Source of the DNA: Ligula intestinalis
Lineage: Eukaryota > Platyhelminthes > Cestoda > Diphyllobothriidea > Diphyllobothriidae
Length of the DNA stretch: 64,000 nucleotides
Direction: 5' to 3'
Assembly (NCBI GenBank): GCA_036362985.1
Contig: JAYGXS010000001.1
Location: forward strand, 43,035,650-43,099,649
A program made the position numbers and the translations under genes. A model generated the notes under the pieces. The model searched no databases. It had not been told where the DNA came from and worked only from the letters and a program-made list of their open reading frames with translations. This document shows positions 36,890 through 49,000 of this stretch, in pieces (within the stretch, counting starts at the first letter, position 1; each line of letters starts with the position of its first letter).

Positions 36890-37105
36890 CGATATGCACT
36901 CATCACCTGGCGTCGGCGTAGGCCTTTGGAGAAGTTGGCTGATGTCTTCCTCATTTGTCCCCACAATGGTCCACACGAGAGATGATCTGGACCAACACAG
37001 TGGTCATATAAGGGCATGGTACGCGTTAATCGGACTGTGCACTTATAACAAATGTCACAAGTGCGGGGAATGAGTGCACACCTACGCGCAAGCTCCAGGT
37101 ACATC
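36890..37105 (-). pseudogene. Penelope-like element scrap
   Basis: On the minus strand RKTSANFSKGLRRRQVMSAY matches the segment YRTPSNFSKGLRQRMLATA of the 29.98-30.61 kb copy, including the SNFSKGLR signature. The upstream part is too diverged to align by eye. Confidence 0.45.
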
Positions 37106-38326
37106 CGAAGCGCCGTCCACCACTACCACCGGCGCCAAACTCATAAGCCATCACTTGATTGCAATCCTCTATCCGTTTCTAGGGCAGCCAATCACACGTG
37201 CTGTGTACTGCTATTGGCCAAGCAGTTGGTCAAGCGGCCAGTGACTCACTCTCGCATGACGTTTAGGCATTCACGCCCACACCACGCTGGCAGATAGATG
37301 CGTGTGAAGGATCCGGGTATGCCGCGCGTCGAGGCTTCAGACCACCACTGAGTTTCTGTATGCAAGAAAAAGCTCCTAGTGGTCGTACCTTTTCGTTCCC
37401 TATACGGAACTGGACGTTGTAGTTGCAGTGCTTTGAGCATACCCACGGCCACTTGTGCCCTGTCTCGACAACCGATGGCTGGCGGGCTCGTAAATTAAAC
37501 TGGTGTCTGGAAAAAGGAAAAATGGGTAACGTCGACTCTGGCGACTGTCCTCACGGCACCCAGCGCATATTCCTAATTTTAAAGTCAGATGTGCCTCTAC
37601 ATTGCCATAGTGCGCTGAAAGCCGTGGCCTAGATAGCTGCCAACTAGCGGTTCAACCCAGTCCTACCAGGAAAGATATTTCAGCTGAAATGGGCTGTTCT
37701 TAAAGTGGCCTGTATGGCACTACCATTTAGTTGGCATCTTACCCATCTGTTCCTTGTTTATATGGGGTCCTGGTCCAACGTGCGCCGACCAGATGTGTGT
37801 CTGTGGCATGCGCGTGCGTAGGCGAGTGGTTTCACTTTTTCGGCCACTACGTCCGATGCTGTCTTCGGTCTTCCAAAGTCCTTAGCACCAGGCGGGGCAG
37901 AAGGAGAGTACGATAGATTCATCTTAAGTCTCGTATCCTGATTAATTAACCCATGCTCAAGTCACCATGTCTGTGTCCGCTAGGCCGTGAGGCGCGAATC
38001 CGACACCATAGTTCGCAATGGTTGGACTGTCATATGTCGCTATTGGCGCCTTGATTAACAGCAATGCAAGTAAAAATTGTATCCCTAATTCCCCAAAATA
38101 TATTCAACCACCTATATTAATTTACTCGCTTCGCAGACCTGGTTTTTGATAGGTGGCTGCATATTTTTCGTCCGAAGCGTTCAACGTGAGCCAGATTAGA
38201 GAGGAAAAGCATTCGAAGACGGCATCATTTTGTCAGTCTGTTCTGTGTAGTAAACTTTTCCTTGCTATCTTTACCCTGTTTCCAAAAATGATGCTTTTCG
38301 CATTTCTTACTTAAAATTCCTTTTAG
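37106..38326. other. No gene recognised
   Basis: Short frames only. The poly-pyrimidine acceptor for the exon at 38327 lies at its end. Confidence 0.35.
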
Positions 38327-38434
38327 ATGGAAGTCGATCTCCGACGAAAGTTTGACAATTTGATTCAAAATTTTGACCCAAATTCTGATCCCCTAAATGC
38401 TGAAACGCAAACACTGGACAGTATACAGACCCTG
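38327..38434 (+). CDS. Putative coding exon of an unknown plus-strand gene
   Basis: A 108-base segment lies between a good acceptor (pyrimidine-rich CCTTTTAG) and a good donor (CTG|GTAAGG). It starts with ATG directly after the acceptor and stays open for 36 codons, phase 0 at both ends. The peptide begins MEVDLRRKFDNLIQNFDPNS and is acidic and polar, unlike the transposon frames nearby. It could be a first coding exon after an untranslated exon, or an internal exon. No partner exon could be identified and the product is not recognised. It sits between the FANK1 and TEX14-like genes on the opposite strand. Confidence 0.45.
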
Positions 38435-40020
38435 GTAAGGTCATTGGTGAATTGTTTGCTATATGTAACCGGATGGCAAAAAAGCTTATATTGCTGCATT
38501 TTTTTCGTAAAATTCACGAATGGATGTAGAGTTTCGAGTTCCAGGTGTTTGGACAAGCAAATGAGAAGTTAAGTTAAGCACCGAGCAATGTGTTTAATAT
38601 CTTAAGCTTTTTCACTCGCGAAAGAGTTCATCATCAGAGATACCTAGTGTGCCTAGCCGTTGACGGCCCGGTGCGTCCACAGGTGGCGGGTAATGAAACG
38701 GCCTCCGGTGAAGGTTAGCCAATTAGGTCAGACAGCGTGCTGTGGGAAAGGAACTAACAAAAGCTCTGCAAAAACAAGCTGCTCACAGTACAGGTGCCAG
38801 TTAGTGTGCGTGCTTTGTGTCTGTGCGTGCAGCTTGCATGATCCCGGACATATCCTGCAGCCAGTCAGGAAATGACGCTCACGGATTGGGCCGCGCTTAC
38901 GAGGATCTAATGCTAAGACGCGTGTTAGGGGTCTGACCTTGAGAGGTGACAGTGTACACGCAAAGCTGAGCCATGTGCAGCCTGCGGCTAGTAGACCAAG
39001 AATGTGTGGCGGGCAGGAGTTCGCATGGGAGACGATTAACACGCGCGACTAAGCAAAGGCTTGACAGCAAATAAATGGGGCATCAGCAGTATTGGCGCTG
39101 ATCTCAGGACCGCCAGGACGATGAAAACGAGAATATTTTTGAAACGTCAGCCTAAATATAATTTGGTCCCAGGAGTTGCCCCATCTTCTTCTTCCACTTT
39201 TGGGGGTGATAAAGACAATGTAAAATAATATACAAGTAAGAAATTGATAATGATCACTAGGAATACTGTCGGACCATTATTACCTCTCGACGCCAGAACG
39301 ATACATTAGAGCGAGCATGCATAATACTACTCATAGGGGGCACAGTCAATATGTCGATCGTCTGAAATGACGCATTTTGTACCTTATGATCTTGCGTGCA
39401 CAGTAGAGGCATCGTCTACAAATAACCAAACCTCACGCAACAAAGAAACTCTGTGTAAAAAGAAAATACTGGAATCAGAAATCTTCAATCATACACAAGC
39501 TATCATACAACCTTTTAATCTTTTCACCATTACAGTTAAAATGCTGCGGAAAAAGTGGAAAAAGGGACTTTGAATCGGCTACGACGCCCTCCCGTTGTAT
39601 TCGCATGGCGTTCGCTGATCAGGTAAGCTTATTCAATAAAATCCGCAAAATAACTGATTTTTGTTCATCCTGCTGCGTTTTCAAGGGTTGTCACCTAAAA
39701 TCAATGAACTGGCTCATGACAGGACTCTTCCACCAGTCAGTAGTAGGATTTATGGGAGCCCTTCTGCTAGTACGTTGAAATATGATTCCCTGAAGCACCT
39801 CACGACAGCTCTTTTCACTCTTCTTTTCAGCGCTTCTTTTCTGTTCTCCTCTCCGCGTTCTAGAAAATTCATGGATATAATTCGCCAAGGAAAGCGCACA
39901 ACAAACCCTAAAATACAAAAAAACACCCGGGTTTTACAGAATGTTTTTTTTGTGAAGTTGCAATACAATACAAAGAAGGGAATAAGGACTGTCATTAGCT
40001 TTTGTTTTGTTTTGCTTAAC
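38435..40020. other. Region downstream of FANK1; possible alternative 3-prime exons
   Basis: It contains a hammerhead-like core (38637-38610, minus), a family C repeat piece (38750-38900, minus), and two minus-strand open segments (39912-39689 and about 39624-39548) that would continue the FANK1 frame if the donor overlapping its stop codon were used. Confidence 0.4.
38750..38900 (-). repeat. Repeat family C, minus-strand partial copy
   Basis: The reverse complement shows CCTGACTGGCTGCAGGATAT, GTCCGGGATCATGCAAGC, GCACAGACACAAAG and the TTTTTGCAGAGCTTTTGTTA block, matching the plus-strand copies at 45550-45930 and 49085-49490. Confidence 0.45.
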
Positions 40021-43000
40021 TCACTTCTTCTTTTTGAAACTCTCGATGACCTGGAGGAAGTTCTAAAGAAATAGAATTTGTTAGTTGGTTTGGCGACTGT
40101 AACTTCATGGGCTTACCGTGTTTTCCAGAGCCTTTGCAATATCCATGGCGGTGCTCATTTTCTACAAGGGGAGAATGCGGATAATGTTTGCGCACCTTGA
40201 CTCCTAACTGCAATGATATGCTGACCCTTATACTGATCAACATAAGGTTACAAATACATTTTGAACACAAGTAGTAGGTTTTAAACGGCAAGTCGACGAA
40301 GTCGGTGCACAGAGTTGAAGATATCTGCCGCCCCTCATCCTTGGTAATGCTGTCAGTTATTCGAAAAAAGCAACGGAATTTAATTGAATTTGCATGCTTC
40401 CGAAGTCTTACCATTTGAATCCGCTCGCTTTCGGGCATATAATATCCTTAATCAGTATGAGGTGTCCATTTCAAGCTGTTGCCGACAAGTTAATATGACC
40501 TCACGTTTAGGTATGCATAACTTTTGTGGCCGCTGAAACTGGATACGGGAATAGGAACGCCCCGCCCATTTAAAAAAGGTGACTTGCGACAATTTTAGGG
40601 AAAGGTGAGCATTCCCGTGCCTTGGTCCTAACGATAATCCTAAAATAAAAATAGACTGTAACCTAACTTGTATCCCTAGCCCTTAAGGTAGACTCTACAG
40701 CCAACACGAACCCCAAACCTTAACCTTCAATGTAATCCTGATCCCAATTCCAACTCTCACCTTGATCCCAACCTTAAGCCTAACCTTGGACTTTGCTCTA
40801 ACCCTCACCTCACTCCTAATCCAACTATTCCCCGGAAATGAAGACAAAGCCGCATGTATTGCGACTGCTTGTCGCTCCGGGTTGTTTAGGGTGGCAGGCA
40901 TTGTGTAAAAGGTATTGCTGCCAGAATTTATCATAAGCAAACCTAAAAAAGTTCCTTTTTCGAGCCTACCGACCCCAACCAGTCTACTTCCGATACCGCT
41001 AATGTGTTCACTTTGAGCTTGGATAGATGTTTTACCCTGCAGCAGCTTCTCCAATGTCTTCTTTCTCTGGCGTCCTGATATCTGCGGCAGGCCGGTTAAC
41101 TGACAGTCCCCACCGCCAAAGCACGCCGGCCCTCACAGGCTTGAGCTTGGCTGCGTCACTGTCGCGCGTGCACTTCGGGCTAGCCGAATTTGCCAGCCTA
41201 TTTGGCGCCCAAGTGAACTTGTCATCAGGCCCCCCAAACCACGGCCTCTGACGTAACCAACCACATGCCCCACAGCCAGACCATACCTCACACACAAACA
41301 GACCCAAGTGCGTAAACAACCCACCTCTGTTAGAATGCTCCCGAATGGTTAGATTGTCCAGACACCACTGCTCCCAGGCTTCCAGACGGATGCATTTACC
41401 ACACGCAAGCAAACAGTCGATTTACGGCAAATTGCCTTGTCTACCAATAAATCGCTCCTAACATCTGACTGCTTTCTTCAATCAGACGGAATATTCTTGG
41501 TGTTGTGATTATGGTAGATCGTCCATCCTTGACCGCTACAACCCTAAGATGCAAGCCAGGTCGGGAGCGTCAATTGTGAGCCATTGGACCAGACCTGTGT
41601 ATTGGTAACCGCTAAAAAAGCGTTTCTTCGAACACAGATGCTCCTCTGCCTAACTGGTTAGGGAAATATGTTGGGATTGCGCCCATTCCCACAATTACTC
41701 ATCTTAGAGAAAGGCCGCCGCGTGCAACTCACGCTGCTGTCATGAGAGCGCGCAACGTGGCTATCGATTTTTCCTCATAGCTGATTGGTCCCCTGTCGCT
41801 CACGCCTGCTCATAGAGCGGACGGAATCAATACAGTGAATGGCTTGACTTGCACTGTGAGAATACACCCCCCCTGACTGATTGATCTTTCTTCTCTCGTG
41901 CGGACGTTCGGGGCAACAGCTGGGCCAGCTCAGAGTTCGTGCTAATTACAAATACCAGACGCGGGTCGTAACAGAATACTTATTGACCAAAATAAGATAA
42001 TTGTTTCTAGTATAAATTGCGTACAAACGGTCAAATGGGTTAATCAAAAATAAACCCCGGGGAGCTAACTGCGATAACTGCATAAATACCTTATTTTTCA
42101 GTCTCCAGTCGGCTCCATGTTGCAGTAGAACTTTGGCAAGGTCAGCGTGATTTCTGTGGAAGGCACAGTGAATCAACGGTGTTTGGCCATATTTGTCCTG
42201 ATGATTGACGTTTGCTCCGCACTCAAGCAAAGCTGCTCCAACGCGAGGATTTCCATTGTTTGCCAAACAAGCTATTAATGCACATCAAATGACCAGTCAT
42301 TCAGCGGTCGCTAACAGCTCCATTTAATTAAAGAGAACACATGGAATTACCTAGTCTGATAAGAGGCGTGTACTGGTTATCACTGTCCACCTCGTCAATA
42401 AAGGCACCAGCTCGAACCAGAGTTCGCACAACGTTGCTGAATTCGCCATCGACTGCATAGAAAAGAGCAGTCATTCCATGGATATCCTAGAATAAAATGA
42501 AGGGAAAGTGAGTTTCCAGCTCTCAGACAGAGCCTGATGGGTTTATCTGGCTCAGCATAAACTGAAAAGCACAGTGTCGGTTACACTCTTTTGTCTCATG
42601 CCATCTCCCTGACACACTTTGACGAGATCACGCTAGCACAGCTGCGGCCGACGTCTGTGATATGGGTGTCCACTGCCTCAAGGTCGGTGCAATTTCGCAG
42701 CGAACGGTTTCAAAAGTTTGACCGACTTCCACTTGCACACGCATACATGAGTCCAGATAGTTGTGGATGGCCAAGCGCCACCTGAAAACGCCACTCCTCG
42801 GTTAACGCGGCATGGGCCACTAGACACGACACCTCCTCGGGTAACACAACACACGCTAATTGGCCACCACTCAAACGTGCTCGATAACCTTATTAAAGCA
42901 GCTGTCACTTCTATCTCAGACGTGACTGGACGCAGACAAAAATAGCCCTGACTTCGCCAGTAGCCACTGCTGCCTTGGGCAGCAACTGGGAGTTTTGTGC

Positions 43001-46000
43001 ACAATAAATTCCTCCCACGGGTGTTTTCTACCTTTTCTCAAAACCCAGGATTTGGCCTGATCATTGAGACAGTTCGACTGTTGGCCTCGAATATGTCTAC
43101 CGCGTGCTCCACAGCAGGGTAGTGCAGGAACAACGACCTGCACAGGGTCATAGTAGGATTTAGCTTTCGAGGCATCTACATGGTGACTTACTCCGCGCGG
43201 ACGATCATCGCGCGAACGCTCACCGCTGCCCACGAGTGCACATGAACTGGCCGCCTACACCCGTCTATCTAGCCAATTAACTGTCAAGGCCGACTTACAC
43301 CAAGACAGCCCCAGACACTGTAGCGATTCCCGCGGTCACCTCACTTCAGAAGCGTCCCTGTGGCGTGCGGCTGCCCGTTTGTCTGGCAGTCAATTTTCTA
43401 CTGCCTATTCTCCATTCGTTCTGTACGGAATAAATTCCTACTTCCACTCCGGCCTCTCATGACTTCTCTTCTCCTAAGGAACCGGGCCTGAAGATAGAAT
43501 TTGCTAGAGTTTAACTACTTAACGCCCTGCGATATCTACCACAATACCCAGCCCCCCATCTGGGTCTGGTATCAAGACAGAGTCAGGAAGACCGAAGGTA
43601 GAAGAGGACGGAGGCCCACGCACGGTGGGTCATCACAACCAGAAGACTACATGAAAATTGGGGGCGCAGCTCGGATCCAAGCTGTATGGGAATGCCATGA
43701 AGGTCACATTTAGAAGCAGCAAATGCGGCCTGACCCACAGTCCGCCAGTCAGTCAGTCACTCTACACATTATTACATATATTGGGCTGACCAAGTGGTCC
43801 GAGCTGTCCTCGTCAGTTGGTAACTTTTGACGCCACTGCTTTTAGTGCAGCGTTATAGCTTCGAGCGCTTTAGCTGGTTTATAGTAAGAAAAATGTACTG
43901 AGCCGTCGATCTCACTCTCTCCCCCACTGTCAGCATCAGATCACCGTCTGAGCCGGCCACTTGTCTGATGATGGATGGGTGAAGTGGCTGATACGACCGG
44001 CAAACCCGTCTGAGCACGCCACAGCACGACCGGTCTCCTCGATGACACACCAGGGTTTGCACAACCAGAGGACTTGAAGGAGCCATCGCCATATGACTCA
44101 CAATCCACTCAACAGCCAATAAACACACAACACACACTGGGCTGACGGCGCGCTCCGGTAAAGCATCAGCTGGTAGCCTTATCAGCCACGGTAAACCACG
44201 ATAGTCTCAAGCTCGCACCACACATGTAGCAGAGAAACTGCATACAAAAGTGTGATGATTACAGTGTTCTGAATACATCCACTGTTTAGAACCTACATGC
44301 CCTCTGGCTGACGCTCCAGCTGTACAGGTCACAGCGCCAGCCTTGCCTTTATTTCGGGCAACGTTTGTTTTCATCGACACAGTCAGACCCGCAGTTGCCC
44401 TGGATTTAACTACAGTAGTCGCCGGCTATTAAGCCTTCCTCGGGCCCAGACCAAATTGGGCTTAATAAGCGGCGGGCGCATAAACCGGAGAGTCCTAGCT
44501 TGGATTAGCGAACGCAGGATAGGCACTACACATTACATACGTACTGTATTATGTGTAGAGCTTGGTTATGTACAAGAAACGAATACTGTTTGTCTGTATT
44601 TTACGTAATAACAAAAACAAAAAATATTTGTGACACTTTAAAAAAAGCGGTCTAGTGTCAGTTGTTTTGGAGGAAATTTCACTCGCAAGTGCTCTTTGAT
44701 GTCCTTCTCCAGGCACCAGAAATCGCAGAGAGATGAGAATCTCACTCTATCCTGCTGGCAAACTGGGCTTTGTAGCCGGCGACTGGGCTTATTAGCCAGC
44801 GGATTTTGCTGTGTAAAATTCCGTCCCAAGCTGATGCGGGCTTACTACGCGGTTGGGCTTATTAGCCGTGGGCTTAATAACCGGCGACTACTGTATTCAG
44901 TTAGTCGTTGGTCACACTGTCGACTTTGGCGAGGATTTATTGTCAGGAGCCAACGTTATCGTCTTACGTCCTTAATCACAACCCACTGTCTCATGGTCAT
45001 TTAACTTGACAGTGAGCGGTCTCCTACTCGCTGACCTGCAGACACTTTACCGACTTCCATTCGGACACATATACACACGTGCATCCAGAAAGTTGCAACT
45101 GCACAAGTGCCATTTGAACGCCTCTCTGAAGAACTCGATCCAGTCTCTTCTTTAGCGACGGAGACCGAGTAACAAAGATCCAAGCAAAAACACCATATTT
45201 TCACGGATAACGTTGAGCATGGTTGAGTGGACTTATTTAACAATATCCGATGGATAGCGGTACCCGATAAAGGACAACAATACTGAACTCTGACGATAAA
45301 AACATGCCCGAATATCCTTATTCCTCTATGACTGTGAAGTACAAGCATAAGTAAATCTACTTCGTTCAATGGGTAGTTATCGGGCAACAGGGATCAAACT
45401 TCTCCAATTCGCGCTCACTTCCACGTGCAACGTTAACAACTTAAAGCATTTTTCATCAAAATATTATCCCCCCAAGTTGTGTTTCATGTATTTTACGGTC
45501 TCCATCGTAAATTGTATGGTACCTCACTTGATCACCCTTGTCGAACAAACGATAGTTGCTTGTGACGGTTCTGAGATCAGCGCCACTACCGCTGACTCAC
45601 CCTTTTTTGCTGCCGCGCGTGCTGATGGCCGGCTCGCTTCAAGGCCCTGCGTGATTTATCGGGCCTTCGGCACGAAACCTTGCAGTCCTGCGTGCTCGCA
45701 TCTACTCCGGACGCTCTTGATAGATTCAGTGTGTGAGTGAAATTTCCTGATTGGCAGCAAGACATGTCCGGGATCCTGTAAGCTACGCGCAAAGGCACAG
45801 AGCCCGCACAAAACACCTATGTTGTCTTCTGTGAGCCGTTTGTTTTCTGCAGAGCCTTTTATTAGCTCTTTTCCTTCAGTACGCTGTGCTACCTAATTGG
45901 CCTTGCTTGACTTGTGATTTGGGGAACCTTCTATAGTCGACCATCACTCCTTTCGACAACTTTACTAAGAGCGCCATAACGATCACGGACGCGCGGCCCT

Positions 46001-49000
46001 CTTTGGACATGTGTGTTCATTTGACCGCTATGAGGAGGTGGGTAATGTCTTCATAATTTCTGAGTCCCCCGCAATATTTGGTGTTGATTGAACGTGGTCA
46101 GGATTCAACTCGCTGCAAAGGAGATAACGGTTTGATCACTGTGACAGCATTTCTATTTGCCTGAGCCTTCAGCTTATTACAAGAGGCCATGTTCAGAGGC
46201 AATGACTGTACAACAAGAACTTTGACCCAAGGGCGTGATAGCAGGGGAACATATCAACCTGTCTGTTGATGGACTTGGAGTCAGATGCCCAAGCCTACAA
46301 TAGTTCGCACTTGAACTTTTTACTGACCCGCACCATTATTCATGTAACCGGAAAGCTAAATTCGTGGCCTTCCTCCAGGGTATGTATTTACTTGTACTTG
46401 TTACGGCTGCGAGCATGACTGATCTAGCCCGCCTCAATTATGTCCCGCATGGTGCTTCTCCACGTGCGAAGATCCATCACCGCAGACCTGGACAGTTCGA
46501 CCCATTCTCTTCGCCAGCGCTGGAGACCAAATACCGAAGGTCCAAGAACTACTTCCATGTCCTGGCGGACTGAGTCGAGACCCCTTCTTCGACGTTTCCA
46601 ATAAGGCAACGGTTTCAAGGTGACGGCAGTAGCACTGAGCTCTTGAGGTTGACGACAAAGAACGTGTCCAAACCACCTCAGCCGTCTTTCCTGACTGGCG
46701 TGGGATAGCCTTGTGATTTTGTCACGAGTGCCAACTGTCTCATTTGAGACAAAGTCGGTGTGCTCCACTCGAAGGATGTTCCTCAGACAATAGTGGTCGA
46801 AGACTTCCGGTTTCTGTTCATCTTCCACGTGCATGGCCCAACCTTCGCATCCGAATAGGAAAACGGACTGCACAGATGCACGGTACACACGGATCTTTGT
46901 TGAGATAGGAATATCGCGTCTGGTCCAATAGCACCTCCGAAAGCTGGAGAAAACTTGTCATGCTGCGTCAGTTCGGGAGACAATGTCATCCTTTCTCTGT
47001 CCATTTGATAGCAACCTCGCTCCGAGGTATTTGAAACTGTCGACTTCTTCAATTTGACAGCCACTAATCTCGAGAGGTATCTTCTCTTTGGTAGGGATGC
47101 AGCATGAAAACACTTTGGTCTTCCCAGCGTCTATGAACAAACCGACCGATGTCACAACCTCGTCTACCCGTGACACCATAGACTGTATATCGCCAAAGCT
47201 TGATGATAGTTAAGCGATATCCTCGGCATAGTTTAGGTCAGTTAACCGGCGTCCGGGCGCAAGGTCAATACCGTCAGTTTCTTGTAAGGCGATCTGGATA
47301 GCGATCTTGGACAGTGGATCGTTTGTGTTCCATCATTCGCGAGCTTAGTCATTATGCGGTCTGCCTTTTATAATGGTGAGAACCTTACCATCAATGCAAT
47401 CGTCGTTCCCTCTTTTTATCGTATCTAAACTTCAAAAGCATGTCAGTTCTTGCTGTATACTTATTGGCTCTAGAGATGGCCTCTTGTACGAAACCGAAAG
47501 CTCAGACAAATCTTAACACTGTCTCAGTGATCCTGTCTTCATCTTCTTTGAAATAAAAACCTGGCTTCCCTGATTTCCTATTTGGGGCACCTTCTGTTCT
47601 CGGCAATTACTATTTCGACATATTCGCTTCTATTTATAAGGGTCTCTTGTCCATTCCTCTTATCGTACTTAGGAAATGTTGTTGCTTGGGCTGGTTTGGA
47701 ATAATCAGAGAATATATGCATTCAGAAGGGTTGCTACACTCTACAAGATAAAAAACACATTACGTTGCCTAAAATGTGTAAAAGCCGGCGTACAGAAGCA
47801 TACCGACATGACTTTAACATCAGTGTAGATTATGCCAAATTCAAAAACAGAGCAACCGGTACAAAAGAAGGTTTTAGAACGGCATATAAAAAACGATAGC
47901 CACAATAAGCTTCTGGAGCAAAAGAAAGTTCTGGGTACTTACTTTAGCATCCACTGAAGCGCCCCGCTTTAGGAGAATATCCACAATGTCGATAAAGCCC
48001 TTGTTAGCGCTTAGCATTAGAGCAGTCTTGCCAAGTTTATTAGCTGTGTTCACATTTGCTCCGGCATTCAGTAGCATGTTTATAATGCTAAAAGTTGCGG
48101 GTAAACTGAGACAATTTGGTCTCTACCTGTTTTGCAGGGTTTAATTCAGAATTTTTATATACAAATAGTGGAAGGTCATTTAAAAACTACAGCTAGGTAT
48201 GTTTGCTAAACTTGTGCTAACTTTGAACTCGCATCGTCCAAGACACAGTAAGGAGAAGTTGAGTTTTGCGAGTTTTGGCAATCAACTGCAAATGAGGTAA
48301 TAAGTAAAATTGCAATTAATTCTGAAAGAATTCATCAGCACATTTGACGAGGTTTTTAGGGCACGGTCATAGTTACCCACCATATTATGGACGTTCTTGT
48401 TTATCTGGTTAGAGAGTTAGCATAGGACCAAGGAAGATTATGCCCAGGTTTAGGGTTGGTGTTAAGGTTGGGGTTAAAGAACTGTGATAGGCAATCTCTG
48501 GAATTTAGCATAAGGCTTTCTGTGGTACAACCGAGGTACTTGTACTCGGATCCAGCCGATGAGTTTGCCTCATGCACTTGAAGGATATTCATGCCAAAAG
48601 TGGTTTCACTCTTACTTCTCAAAATGTTGATGTACTACTCGGCAGAGATGGCAAATGCCTACCCACTTTGGCGTAATTTGTTCTATTACTAGTGAAATCA
48701 TATTCGGTAGGCATATGAGTATTTGTGGATAAGTTTCGGTATGCTGTAAGAATTTTGGTGCCGTTTTAAGTCAACAGTGTCTACTAGGTTACGGGAGGGT
48801 TGATTTATGCTTATTTTTCAAGTGAATATTTGGGATATTTATGGACTACATGCTGGTATCAGATTTATTATGCTTAGTGTGAATCATAATTTCTTATAAT
48901 TATCACGTAGAGTTGATTATTTAGATTAAATAGTCGTTAGCGGTGGGATTAAGGTTAGTGTTAAGGTTAATGTTAAGGTAAGAATTAAGGTGGTTTAGTT

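Larger units (their letters stand above)
42487..47942 (-). other. FANK1 intron 4, loaded with mobile elements
   Basis: The intron is bounded by AAA|GTAAGTAC and TTATTCTAG. It contains repeat families B, A and C, the pogo/Tigger-like element and the RTE-like fragment, each listed separately. Confidence 0.75.

Noticed and set aside
39541..39830. Plus-strand exons around 39.56-39.62 and 39.69-39.83 kb
   Set aside because: The apparent acceptors and donors do not give consistent phases on the plus strand; the minus strand explains the region better.
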